Positions 41,398 through 50,990 of a stretch of DNA of 64,000 bases are shown piece after piece; the first letter of the stretch is position 1; every line of letters begins with the position of its first letter. The stretch lies in assembly GCA_002238485.1 (NCBI GenBank), contig MPMG01000002.1:240689-304688 (forward strand), given 5' to 3'. The DNA is from Chloroflexi bacterium bin20 (lineage in GTDB: Bacteria; Chloroflexota; Anaerolineae; Aggregatilineales; Phototrophicaceae). The notes under the pieces were generated by a model that was not told where the DNA came from, did not search any database, and saw only the letters and a list, made by a program, of their open reading frames with translations. The position numbers were made by a program, and so were the translations under genes.

Positions 41398-42566
41398 TGA
41401 CAAAAACGGCTGTGGTTACGCTGGGGCTGGAAGTCTTTCTGCGTGAGCGCCTCGATCTGGTTGCTGGCAAGCGAGCGGCGCTCTTGGCTTGTCCCAGCAG
41501 CATCGACAGCCAGTTGCGCAGCAGCCTGGAACGTCTGCGCGCCGAGCCCGCCGTCAATTTGGTCGCGCTCTTTGGTCCCGAGCATGGCCTGCGCGGCGAT
41601 GCCCAAGCGGGCAGTCCTGTGCAAAATGCTCGCGACTCGCTCACGAGCCTGCCTGTGCACAGCCTGTATGGAACGACGCACAAGCCCAGTCCCGAAATGC
41701 TGCGCGGCATTGATGTCATACTCATCGACCTGCCCGATGGCGGCGTGCGCTTCTATACCTACCTGGCTACGGCGCTGAATGTCCTGCGGGCAGCGGCGGA
41801 TGCTGGAATCGAGGTTGTGCTGCTGGATCGTCCAGCGCCCCTGGGTGGCGCGCGCGTTGAAGGACCTCTCCTGCGCAGAGCCTGGCGCTCTTTCGTCGGC
41901 CCCTTCGAGCTGCCCGTCCGTTATGGCATGACCATGGGCGAGGTGGCGCAACTGGTCAACGCGGCAGAGATTGGCTGCGCCCTGACGATTGTGCCCATGC
42001 GCGGCTGGCGGCGGGATATGAGCTACGCTGACACCGGGCTGCCATTTGTGCCCTCATCGCCCAATCTGCCCACGTTGGAAGCCATGCTGCTGTACCCCGG
42101 CGCCTGCCTGGTCGAAGGCACGAATTTGTCCGAGGCGCGCGGCACGACCAAGCCTTTTGAATACTTCGGCGCGCCCTGGATTAACGCCGAAACGTTGGCT
42201 GTAGCGCTGAATGGGCTGGGTTTGGCCGGTCTGCGCTTCCGTCCCGTCTACTTCGTGCCCACCTTCAGCAAGCATCAAGGCGAGCTTTGCGCTGGCGTGC
42301 AGATCTACATGCTCGACCGCGAAGCCTGTCAGCCAGTCGCCGCCATGCTGCAGGTGCTTGCTGCGATCAAAATGCGTTATGCGGATGACTTTGCCTGGCG
42401 CGAATCTTGGCAAGCCGCCGCGCCACCGCCCATCGACTTGCTCTATGGCAGTGACGATTTGCGGCTCGCCATCGACGCGGGGCGGCCTGTGGACGAGTTG
42501 ATCGCTGGCTGGGCAGATGACCTGCGCGCATTCGAGGCGCTGTGGGCGCAGCATTTGCTGTATTGA
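41397..42566 (+). CDS. DUF1343/NamZ-like exo-beta-N-acetylmuramidase family protein
   Basis: NLVALFGPEHGLRGDAQAG, DLPDGGVRFYTYLATALNVL, LYPGACLVEGTNLSEARGTTKPFEYFGAPW; 1-nt overlap with the SDR gene. Confidence 0.85.
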   Translation: MTKTAVVTLGLEVFLRERLDLVAGKRAALLACPSSIDSQLRSSLERLRAEPAVNLVALFGPEHGLRGDAQAGSPVQNARDSLTSLPVHSLYGTTHKPSPEMLRGIDVILIDLPDGGVRFYTYLATALNVLRAAADAGIEVVLLDRPAPLGGARVEGPLLRRAWRSFVGPFELPVRYGMTMGEVAQLVNAAEIGCALTIVPMRGWRRDMSYADTGLPFVPSSPNLPTLEAMLLYPGACLVEGTNLSEARGTTKPFEYFGAPWINAETLAVALNGLGLAGLRFRPVYFVPTFSKHQGELCAGVQIYMLDREACQPVAAMLQVLAAIKMRYADDFAWRESWQAAAPPPIDLLYGSDDLRLAIDAGRPVDELIAGWADDLRAFEALWAQHLLY

Positions 42567-42614
42567 GGATGGGTAGGGAAAGTAATCAAAGTCAGCTGGC
42601 AACAGAAACGGCCT

Positions 42615-43226
42615 CTAGGTGTTATACCTGCGCACAAGTCCCGGTTCGCTGTGATAGTCTTCTGGTAGCGCCACGCGACTTAGATAGAATGCGAAACGGC
42701 TACTGAGATGCTCGAGGTAAGGGCTACGCAGTCGGCAGCGTCTGTGCGTCTCGCCGAGTTCAATCCGTTTGTAGAGTTCGCCAGTTGGCACAGAAAAGTA
42801 TCGTTTGAAGTCGATGACAAGTTCATCGATTCCCTGTTCTTGCAGGTCGAGACTACTCTCCACTTTGGAAAAGAATTGATAGCGTTCATCTTTGTTTTGC
42901 TTGACTCTGCGCCAGATTCTAGATTTGTCGGTGTTTTTGGAACCGTCGACAGCGATGATTTGCCTTGCTGCGGAGATGGCAGGCATCGCTTCGCACAAGA
43001 GAATGCTGGGTATCGTTCTGTCACGCGCATCGGGCTTCGTTCTCGAATTGAAGTCCCAGTCGAGGTCGCAATCTTGCGAAAGAACATAGGCAAAAGCGTG
43101 ATTGCGCCGTATGGCACGGGGCGATTCTTGAGCGATGGTGTGCAATTCTACGAACAACTGTACAACATTGGACAGCAATTCACCTTGCCGCAAAGCCGAC
43201 TCGGGCACGGATTTGGCGTAGATCAT
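42615..43226 (-). CDS. Uncharacterised protein with AYVLSQDCDLDWDF motif
   Basis: 203 aa; stop/start overlap with the upstream ORF in the same cassette. Confidence 0.7.
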   Translation of the reverse strand: MIYAKSVPESALRQGELLSNVVQLFVELHTIAQESPRAIRRNHAFAYVLSQDCDLDWDFNSRTKPDARDRTIPSILLCEAMPAISAARQIIAVDGSKNTDKSRIWRRVKQNKDERYQFFSKVESSLDLQEQGIDELVIDFKRYFSVPTGELYKRIELGETHRRCRLRSPYLEHLSSRFAFYLSRVALPEDYHSEPGLVRRYNT

Positions 43227-43777
43227 ACGCGCTCAGCGGTTTCCTCATATTCGTCCCAGTCGATTTGCCACGCCGGAGCAGGTTCGTTGCCGGTAACTGT
43301 CACGGAAACTGGAGTCAGCTTTACACCGCTGTCAGCGCCTTTGCCTCGGGTGGCATAGGCCTGCAAGTTGCGAATGTCATTGCAAGTCCCAAGCAAATCG
43401 CCAAACCCCCACTTGGGCAGCGTAGGCAGTTCCATGCCCAGTTCAAATGCGCCGTCCAACCTGTCTCGGTCTATGAATCGCATAGCGATCAAAGCCAGCG
43501 CCGCGCGTTTCGTTATGTCTTCCAATTCGCGATTCAAGCCGAGCAATTGCGAGCGATGACCCAAGATGATCAGATAACGAAATAGCAGGCTTTCCAGCGA
43601 ATCCGCTATGTCAATAATTTGCCGATCCGCCTCTGTCGTCATCAAGTCGGCGCTGGTGGCAATCGTTTGATCATGTGGCTGGCTCTGGACCCATGGCCGT
43701 GTGTAAGGGATCAAGGATGCACCAGCGGAAGAAGTTTCTGTTGAGTATGTTGAATTCACTTGCGCGGCTAATGACAT
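43223..43777 (-). CDS. Uncharacterised protein (start uncertain: 43777 or 43642)
   Basis: Alpha-helical 140-184 aa protein between the TIGR04255-like gene and the 203-aa gene. Confidence 0.6.
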   Translation of the reverse strand: MSLAAQVNSTYSTETSSAGASLIPYTRPWVQSQPHDQTIATSADLMTTEADRQIIDIADSLESLLFRYLIILGHRSQLLGLNRELEDITKRAALALIAMRFIDRDRLDGAFELGMELPTLPKWGFGDLLGTCNDIRNLQAYATRGKGADSGVKLTPVSVTVTGNEPAPAWQIDWDEYEETAERV

Positions 43778-44492
43778 TGTTGACCTCCGCAGGAACTTCG
43801 TCGCTTGTAAACAAGTCATTATCTAGCAAAAACACCAAGTCGCTGTCTTGCGATTCGCTGGCGTGGGCTAGCCCATGACTAACGCGGATAAAGTCGCCGG
43901 CCGCGTTCATGCTTAGGGAAAATACGCCATTCTGCTCCACGATCTCAGGCTCGTAGTCAGGAAGTCCCAGTGGTCCCAGTACCTGCGGCGCAATCAAGTC
44001 CCGCCAAGGCACATTCGCAAGCTCCATTGCATTTCGGTCTATAGCATTCTGATACCGCAAACCCAGCCTGCTGATAGAGTCGGGCGCATAAACCGAAATG
44101 AGCGCATGAACCATTTTTTCCAAATGCTCACGAAAGTCTTCCCACCGTCGGTATGTCCGCGTCTGTAGAGCCACAAAATCTCGCGCTAAAGTGATAGTCC
44201 AGTTCTTGTCTTTGCTCAAGAATTGATATCTTCGTCTATCTGAAGCAATCAGCACTTGTCTCAGATCTTGTGGGATCAACTCCGCTATAGCAGGAGGCAA
44301 TGGAATATCATCGCTTTCCGCTGCCGCTTGAAACAGCGGAAAGTCACTGCGTATTTTATCCTGAAAGGCGGCGGGCAGAGCCGATTCTATCGACAGTATC
44401 GGCGGAAACATGAGTTGGCAGATAACCGACTGCAAGGGATTATTGCGATAGATCACCCGCTCGACGTCAGAAAACAAGTTCTGGAAGTGCAA
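43671..44492 (-). CDS. TIGR04255 family-like protein
   Basis: NNPLQSVICQLMFPPILSIESALPAAFQDKIRSDFPLF ... FFRWCILDPLHTAMGPEP resemble the N- and C-terminal signatures of the family as recalled. Confidence 0.75.
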   Translation of the reverse strand: MHFQNLFSDVERVIYRNNPLQSVICQLMFPPILSIESALPAAFQDKIRSDFPLFQAAAESDDIPLPPAIAELIPQDLRQVLIASDRRRYQFLSKDKNWTITLARDFVALQTRTYRRWEDFREHLEKMVHALISVYAPDSISRLGLRYQNAIDRNAMELANVPWRDLIAPQVLGPLGLPDYEPEIVEQNGVFSLSMNAAGDFIRVSHGLAHASESQDSDLVFLLDNDLFTSDEVPAEVNNVISRASEFNILNRNFFRWCILDPLHTAMGPEPAT

Positions 44493-44574
44493 TGATTTGC
44501 CTCACTATGGCGATTGATACGAGTATACACACGCTATGTAATTTGCGCATTAGAGATTTTAAGTTAGTCAAAAC

Positions 44575-45816
44575 TCACCGTCTCCGCATGATATCCTCAG
44601 CCAGGGTCAGCAGTTCGTCGCGGCGGCTCGCATCCACATCACGGCTTTCGAAGTAGCGCGCGAGCAACTGCAGCGGACTGAGTTCTTCTGCGCTTTTGCC
44701 CAGCCGGGCGCGCGTGCTCCGCTCTATATCTTTGCGCAAGCCCGCCATGTGAAAAAGGCCCGACCGTCGCAGCGCCCGATGAATCTGCCCTTCGTTCAGC
44801 AGCGTCTCGCTTTCGGGAGTCAGCGCAATGTGCAGCCGCAGCACAGCATCGCGCAACTCTTGCGCTTCCAGCGCTGCCAGCACAGACTGGGTCGGGTCGA
44901 GGCTATCGCGGCAATCGACCTCGATAGTCAGCAGCTTGCGCGCATTCAGTTGCACGAATTGCCAGTCGGCCCGCCCGCGCCGCAGCTCTACCCAGCAGAA
45001 GCCCTTGGCCGCGCCTTCTTCGCCAAAGTCGATGCGCTCGATGCTGCCGCTATAGACCACTGGCGGCCAGTCGGCCTGCCCATGAGTCAGATTCTGGTGC
45101 TGATGGATATGCCCCAGCGCGACATAATCCCAGCCCGCATCGGCAATGCAGTCCAGCCCCACCGCCACATCGCGCCCCAGCATGACGCCGCGTTCGCTGC
45201 CCCACATTGCGCCTTCCAGCGAAAAATGCCCAGCCAGGAGCTTTGGCGCATCGTCATTTGCCAAAGTCTGTGCTTGCTGCGCCAGCGCTGTCAATTGCTC
45301 GATCAGCGCCAGCTTCAGGGCTTCGTCCTGTTCGGCAATAGTCAGACCGCGCATGTCCTCATGTGCCAGCAGCCGCGCGCGCATGGGATAAGGCGCTGCG
45401 CCCAGCACGATATCGCCGCGCCGGGTGCCGATGCGCCGCGTCTCATAATCCTGCGCCACCCAGATGCCAGCCAGCGCCAGTGTGTCAAATATCTCGATGC
45501 TGGAGGCTTTGGCGGCATTCAAGGGCAGGTCGTGATTGCCCGCCAGCAGCAGAGTCGGCGCAAGCTGCGATAGCCGCAAGACTCGCTCGGCGAATTCGCG
45601 CTGGATGGTCGGGTTGGGGCTGCGCGTGCGGAAGGCATCGCCAGCAAAAACAACCAGATCCACCTCGCGGGCTTCGGCAAAGTCGATCATGTCGTCCAGC
45701 CGCGCCAGAAAGTCGACGATGCGGCTGCTGATGCCATGCTGGGGGTCGGTCTTGCCGAAGTTGGCCATGCCGACATGCACATCGGCGAAATGCAAAACGC
45801 GAATAGGCGGCTTCAT
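44575..45816 (-). CDS. SbcD/Mre11-like metallophosphoesterase (DNA repair exonuclease)
   Basis: VLHFADVHVG, VVFAGDAF, LLAGNHDLP, LAGHFSLEG, YVALGHIHQHQ, YSGSIERIDFGEE. Confidence 0.9.
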   Translation of the reverse strand: MKPPIRVLHFADVHVGMANFGKTDPQHGISSRIVDFLARLDDMIDFAEAREVDLVVFAGDAFRTRSPNPTIQREFAERVLRLSQLAPTLLLAGNHDLPLNAAKASSIEIFDTLALAGIWVAQDYETRRIGTRRGDIVLGAAPYPMRARLLAHEDMRGLTIAEQDEALKLALIEQLTALAQQAQTLANDDAPKLLAGHFSLEGAMWGSERGVMLGRDVAVGLDCIADAGWDYVALGHIHQHQNLTHGQADWPPVVYSGSIERIDFGEEGAAKGFCWVELRRGRADWQFVQLNARKLLTIEVDCRDSLDPTQSVLAALEAQELRDAVLRLHIALTPESETLLNEGQIHRALRRSGLFHMAGLRKDIERSTRARLGKSAEELSPLQLLARYFESRDVDASRRDELLTLAEDIMRRR

Positions 45817-45825
45817 GCGCCGCGC

Positions 45826-46215
45826 TCACTCGCCCAGGCGGTGATCTTCGTCACCCGTGCCGACAGGCTCGTTGGTGGTGGTAACGCTGGTCCATTGCGG
45901 ATGGTCGCCGCGCAGATGTCCAAAGATGGGTTTTTCATTGCGCAGGATATCGACGAAGGCGTGGATATCGCTGATTACCATGAAGATCGAGCCGCGCCGA
46001 TTGGCGACATCGACCTGCGGGGCGGGCACAGGGCTATCGGGCGCGAGGAAATAAACATCCAGGCGATACTCTTGCTGGTCACTCGTGCCAGCGCCGCTGC
46101 AGCGCACCAAGCCGCGGATGCGCGCCTGCACCTCGCCGAAGTCGCGCACTTCCAGCTGCCGCCAGATGACCATGTACCGCTTGATTTCAAAGACCGCCAC
46201 GCGCTGGTCTACCAT
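45826..46215 (-). CDS. Hypothetical protein (129 aa)
   Basis: ORF directly upstream of the SbcD-like gene, same strand. Confidence 0.6.
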   Translation of the reverse strand: MVDQRVAVFEIKRYMVIWRQLEVRDFGEVQARIRGLVRCSGAGTSDQQEYRLDVYFLAPDSPVPAPQVDVANRRGSIFMVISDIHAFVDILRNEKPIFGHLRGDHPQWTSVTTTNEPVGTGDEDHRLGE

Positions 46216-46346
46216 CGCAATCGTCCTGAGGTTTCGTTTTGAACCTGCCGCTGCATTCTAGCACTGTCGGCGCGAATCTGCTGCGCGCTGTGCTACACTA
46301 CCGCACAGCAAACAAAATACGCACAATGTTCAGCGAGGACTTTCTT

Positions 46347-47372
46347 ATGCAAGTCGCAGACACAGCCGCGCGCGCTTACGAACAAGTTCTTGTCAGCGTC
46401 GAGCAGTACAAAGCCTTCCGCCGCGATGGATTTCTGCATGTGCCAGGACTAATCGCAGGAGACGAGGTGGCGCAGCTGGCGCGCTTCACCGAAGACATGA
46501 TGGCCGGTCGCTGTCGCCTGCCCGGCATCCCCGCCCCGCCCGCCGACCTGGCCGAAGCAGAACGGCGCCATTTCTACGAGCGCATCCATATGCCGCATCG
46601 CAGCTGCGAACTCGCCGAACGTTTCCTGCTGCATCCGCGCGTGGTTGATGTGCTGGAAGCGTTGATTGGTCCCGATGTGCTGGCGCTGCAAACCATGCTC
46701 TTTTTCAAGCAGCCGGGCCAAGCCGGGCAGGGCTTTCATCAAGATTCTTATTATATCCCCACCCAGCCCGACAGCTTAATTGGCGCCTGGATCGCCATTG
46801 ACGCCGCCACCGAAGAAAACGGCTGCCTGTGGATGACGCCTGGCTCCCAATTCGAGCCGATTTATCCTGACTGCGATGGCGCGTCTGAACAAGGCGACAC
46901 CTTGCTGGACGATATCCCCGCCATCCAGTCCGCCAGCCACCCCGATCCCGATGTCAACACCTTGGCGCAAATCGCCCTGCGCTATGGCAAGGAAATCCCC
47001 GTGCCCGCCCAACCCGGCGATGTCATATTCTTCGGCGGGCATATCTTCCATCGCTCGCACCGCAACCATGCCGATGTGTCTCGCCGCGCATTTGTGAGCC
47101 ACTATTGCAACGCTCGCTCGCGCGTGCCCTGGAATCATGGCATTCCCTACACGGGCGAATACGAAGGCGCTGCCGCCAATCATGTGCACATCCTGGCGCG
47201 TGGCACGACTCACCTGCCCTATGCCCAACCGGCTTTTGGCAGTCCCTGCGCCGCCAATATGCCCGGGCTTTATGGCGAACGTTTTGATGACCAGCGAACA
47301 CGCTCGATGATGGGCGATGGCAACGGCTTTATGGTGCTGGTGCCGCACGATGCAGCCACTCACGACCACTAG
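46347..47372 (+). CDS. Phytanoyl-CoA dioxygenase (PhyH) family protein
   Basis: YKAFRRDGFLHVPGLIAGDEV, FHQDSYYIPTQPDSLIGAWIAID, ENGCLWMTPGSQ; AGGA before ATG 46347. Confidence 0.9.
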   Translation: MQVADTAARAYEQVLVSVEQYKAFRRDGFLHVPGLIAGDEVAQLARFTEDMMAGRCRLPGIPAPPADLAEAERRHFYERIHMPHRSCELAERFLLHPRVVDVLEALIGPDVLALQTMLFFKQPGQAGQGFHQDSYYIPTQPDSLIGAWIAIDAATEENGCLWMTPGSQFEPIYPDCDGASEQGDTLLDDIPAIQSASHPDPDVNTLAQIALRYGKEIPVPAQPGDVIFFGGHIFHRSHRNHADVSRRAFVSHYCNARSRVPWNHGIPYTGEYEGAAANHVHILARGTTHLPYAQPAFGSPCAANMPGLYGERFDDQRTRSMMGDGNGFMVLVPHDAATHDH

Positions 47373-47386
47373 CGGGAGCGACAGTC

Positions 47387-48184
47387 ATGATCTTTGATAG
47401 TCCCTATGCCCTTTCCGATGGCCAGGTGGCTGCCTACCAGCGCGATGGCCATATCCTGCTGGATGATGTGCTTCCCGCGCAGCATATCGAGCCTTATCAC
47501 GAGGCAATCGTGCAGACGGTCGCCCGGCGCAACACAGAAACGCGCGCGCTGAAAGACCGCGATACCTATGGCATGGCTTTCTTGCAGACGACGAACTTGT
47601 GGGAGCACAGCGCAGTCGTCAAGGAATACGTGATGGCGCGGCGTTTCGCTGGCATCGCGGCGCGGCTGATGGGTGTGCGGCGCGTGCGGCTCTATCATGA
47701 CCAGGCGCTATTCAAAGAAGCGGGCGGCGGCCTCACGCCCTGGCACCAAGACCAGCATTATTGGCCCCTCGCCACCGACAAGACCACCACCATGTGGATG
47801 ACGCTGGCGGATATCCGTGCCGAAATGGGCACCCTGCGCTTCGCATCGGGCTCGCATGCCGATGGTTACCTGGGCGACATCCCGATATCGGACGAATCCG
47901 AGTCGCAGCTGCGCGAATTTGTGCACGAGCGCGGCTTCACGCTGCAGCAGGCAGACGCCATGCGCGCCGGCAGCGCCACTTTTCACAGCGGCTGGACCCT
48001 GCATTCCGCACCGCCCAATGGTTCGGACTCCCTGCGCCCCGCCATGACCGTCATCTATTATGCCGATGGCACGTTGGTGGGCGAGCTGGACAACAAGAAT
48101 CGGCTGGGAGATCGCGACCGCTGGCTGCCTGGCACGCAGCCCGGCGAACTGGCGGCATCGCATTTGAATCCCACGCTGGGCTGA
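47387..48184 (+). CDS. Phytanoyl-CoA dioxygenase (PhyH) family protein
   Basis: AYQRDGHILLDDVLPA, TPWHQDQHYWPLATDKTTTMWMTLAD, HSGWTLHSAPPN. Confidence 0.9.
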   Translation: MIFDSPYALSDGQVAAYQRDGHILLDDVLPAQHIEPYHEAIVQTVARRNTETRALKDRDTYGMAFLQTTNLWEHSAVVKEYVMARRFAGIAARLMGVRRVRLYHDQALFKEAGGGLTPWHQDQHYWPLATDKTTTMWMTLADIRAEMGTLRFASGSHADGYLGDIPISDESESQLREFVHERGFTLQQADAMRAGSATFHSGWTLHSAPPNGSDSLRPAMTVIYYADGTLVGELDNKNRLGDRDRWLPGTQPGELAASHLNPTLG

Positions 48185-48326
48185 TGCGCGGTCTAGCTGC
48201 AAGCGAGCTAAACGCATTTTTTTCACCACAGAGGCACTGAGGGCACAGAGGAAATCCCTGGTGTTCGTTGTCTCTGCTCGTAAATTGTTGTGCTCTTAGC
48301 ACCGTGCTGAATCCCGCAGGTTGCGC

Positions 48327-48360
48327 CTCCCCCCGACTTTTCGGGGGGACCGAGGGGGGT
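48327..48360 (+). repeat. Family B hairpin core
   Basis: cctccccccgacttttcggggggaccgaggggggt core. Confidence 0.85.
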
Positions 48361-48406
48361 CAAATCGCGCTTGAACTCCCCGCGCAGATTGACTATGCTG
48401 GCGCGC

Positions 48407-49933
48407 ATGCCCAACTTCATCATCGCCCACGACCTCGGCACGACTGGCAACAAAGCCACGCTCTACGACCGCGAAGGAAGGCTGGCAGGCGCGGCATTCC
48501 ATGCCTACGACACCGAATATGCCCACACTGGCTGGGCAGAACAGAACCCGCAGGACTGGTGGCGGGCCGTCTGCTCGTCCACGCGCCAGTTGCTGGCTGA
48601 AACGCGGGTGCCCGCGGACGACATCGCCTGCATCACTTTCAGCGGGCAGATGATGGGCGCAGTCCCGCTGGACAAGCAAGCGCGCCCACTGCGCAACGCC
48701 ATTATCTGGGCGGATCAACGCGCCCTTGCACAAGAACGGGCAATCGGCGGAGTCGTCAGTTTTGATGACATGTACCAGATCAGCGGGCATCGCCTCAGCG
48801 CATCCTATTCGCTGGCGAAGATACTCTGGCTGCGCGACAACCAACCCGATATCTATGCCCAAACGCACAAATTCATGCAGGCCAAAGATGCCATCGTAGC
48901 GCGCTTGACCGGCGAATTCGTCACCGAGCCCTCCGACGCCTCCAGCACGAACCTCTATGACTTGCGGCGCGGCGAGTGGTCGGCGCAGATCATTGATGCT
49001 GTGCAGCTGGATGCGGACAAACTGCCGCAGTTGCGCCAGTCGACCGATGTGGTTGGCGCGGTGCGTGCCGATGTGGCGGACGAAGTCGGCGTATTGGCTG
49101 GCACGCCGGTTGTCATCGGCGGCGGCGATGGGGCTTGCGCGGCGGCCGGGGCCGGCGTCGTCAGCGAAGGCAGCGCCTACAATTATGTCGGTTCATCTTC
49201 GTGGATCGCCATCAGCACGCCAGCGCCAATCTATGATCCTGCCCACCGCACCTTCACATTTGGGCATGTCATCCCCGATATGTTCATGCCCACTGGCACC
49301 ATGCAGGCGGCCGGCGCGAGCTACCAATGGACGCGCGACCAGCTGGCAAGCCTGGAAGCCGAAACAGCCGAGCGCCTGGGCATCAACGTTTATGAGCTGA
49401 TGAACTTGCAGATCGAGAAAATTCTGCCCGGCGCAGAAGGGCTCTTCTTCTTGCCCTACCTGCTGGGCGAACGCAGTCCGCGCTGGAATCCGCATGCCCG
49501 CGGCGCATTCATCGGGCTGACGATCCGGCATACGCGCGCGCATATGCTGCGGGCGGTGCTGGAAGGCGTTACCTTGAATCTGCGTGTGATATTGGACGCC
49601 TTCCGCGCGCAAGGCACACAGATCGATGCCATGCGGCTCATTGGCGGCGGCGCCAGCGGACGAGTCTGGAATCAGATCATGGCCGATATCTATGGCCTGC
49701 CCGTGAAGCGCTTGAGCATCCTGGAAGAAGCGACATCCATGGGCGCGGCGCTGGTGGGTGGCGTGGGCGTTGGCATGTACGCCGGCTTCGAGATGAGCGA
49801 GCAGATGAATCGGGTGGCTGCCACCATCCCGCCCGAACCTTCCAACCAGGCGCTCTACGAAAAGATGCTGCCCCTCTTCGACCGCCTCTATGCGTCGTTT
49901 GCGCCTGTATTTGACGAGATTGCCGAGCTATAG
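48407..49933 (+). CDS. FGGY carbohydrate kinase (xylulokinase-like)
   Basis: IIAHDLGTTGNKATLYD, GGDGACAAAGAG, RLIGGGASGRVWNQIMADI. Confidence 0.9.
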   Translation: MPNFIIAHDLGTTGNKATLYDREGRLAGAAFHAYDTEYAHTGWAEQNPQDWWRAVCSSTRQLLAETRVPADDIACITFSGQMMGAVPLDKQARPLRNAIIWADQRALAQERAIGGVVSFDDMYQISGHRLSASYSLAKILWLRDNQPDIYAQTHKFMQAKDAIVARLTGEFVTEPSDASSTNLYDLRRGEWSAQIIDAVQLDADKLPQLRQSTDVVGAVRADVADEVGVLAGTPVVIGGGDGACAAAGAGVVSEGSAYNYVGSSSWIAISTPAPIYDPAHRTFTFGHVIPDMFMPTGTMQAAGASYQWTRDQLASLEAETAERLGINVYELMNLQIEKILPGAEGLFFLPYLLGERSPRWNPHARGAFIGLTIRHTRAHMLRAVLEGVTLNLRVILDAFRAQGTQIDAMRLIGGGASGRVWNQIMADIYGLPVKRLSILEEATSMGAALVGGVGVGMYAGFEMSEQMNRVAATIPPEPSNQALYEKMLPLFDRLYASFAPVFDEIAEL

Positions 49934-49989
49934 AGCGTTCAGCGCAGAAGAAGATAGATGTTAAAACGAGGGACCGAGAGGGAAAGACC

Positions 49990-50895
49990 GTGACCGCGCA
50001 ATTCCTCTTCATCGGCGTCAGCACGGGCGCCTCGTCTATCCGACGCATCTTCCCGCGCTGGATGCAGTTGCTGGGCTTGGATGCCGAGCTGGTAGGCCTA
50101 GATCTGCCATTGCGCGCGCCAGCCGCGACTTATCGTGAAATCGCTGCGCGCATCATCGAAGATCGGCGCATCAAAGGCGCGTTGATCACCGCACACAAAA
50201 TCGACTTTCTGCGCGCTTGTCACGATCTGCTTGACTGGCTCGATCCCTACGCCGAGATCTGCGCGGAAGTGTCTTGCCTGGTCAAGCGCGCTGGGCGGCT
50301 GCTGGGCTATGCCAAAGACCCGCTGTCATCGGCGCTGGCATTGCAGCGATTCCTGCCCGAACAGCACTGGACTAGCGAGCGCGATGTGCTGTGTTTGGGC
50401 GCTGGCGGGGCAGCGATCGCCATCAGCGTCTGCCTGGCACAGCGCGCGGAAGAACAGGGCGGGCCACGCCGCTTTGTGCTGACGGATATCTTGCCAGAGC
50501 GCCTGGACTCGATCCGCCAGGTGCATGCGCGGCTCGATACATCCGTGCAATTCTCGTATCCGCTCTGCCACAGCGCGACCGACAATGACGCCCTGCTGCG
50601 CGGTCTGCCGCCGGGTTCGCTGGTCATCAATGCGACCGGGCTGGGCAAAGACGCGCCTGGCTCGCCCCTGACCGATGACGCGCGCTTCCCGCAAGACGGA
50701 TTGGTGTGGGAGCTGAATTATCGCGGCGAGCGGGATTTTATGCGCCAGGCAAGGGCGCAGGCAGACCAAAAGCAACTGCACATTGAAGATGGCTGGGCTT
50801 ACTTCTTGCATGGCTGGACGGAAGTGGTCGCCGAGGTGTTTGGCCTGGCGCTGGACGATGCGCTCTTCGCGCGGCTGGCTGCTGCGGCTGCTTAA
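49990..50895 (+). CDS. Shikimate dehydrogenase-like oxidoreductase
   Basis: FIGVSTGASSIRRIFPRWMQLLGLDAELVGLDLPL, LCLGAGGAAIAIS, INATGLGKD, DGWAYFLHGWTEVVAEVFG. Confidence 0.75.
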   Translation: MTAQFLFIGVSTGASSIRRIFPRWMQLLGLDAELVGLDLPLRAPAATYREIAARIIEDRRIKGALITAHKIDFLRACHDLLDWLDPYAEICAEVSCLVKRAGRLLGYAKDPLSSALALQRFLPEQHWTSERDVLCLGAGGAAIAISVCLAQRAEEQGGPRRFVLTDILPERLDSIRQVHARLDTSVQFSYPLCHSATDNDALLRGLPPGSLVINATGLGKDAPGSPLTDDARFPQDGLVWELNYRGERDFMRQARAQADQKQLHIEDGWAYFLHGWTEVVAEVFGLALDDALFARLAAAAA

Positions 50896-50990
50896 GCCCC
50901 TGCATCCCCCTTGTCCTCTGTGGTTGGATCTTTTCTTTGCGGTTACAATTCGCGCATTGTCTGTACCGTAGCGTCCATCGGTGATCGCCT

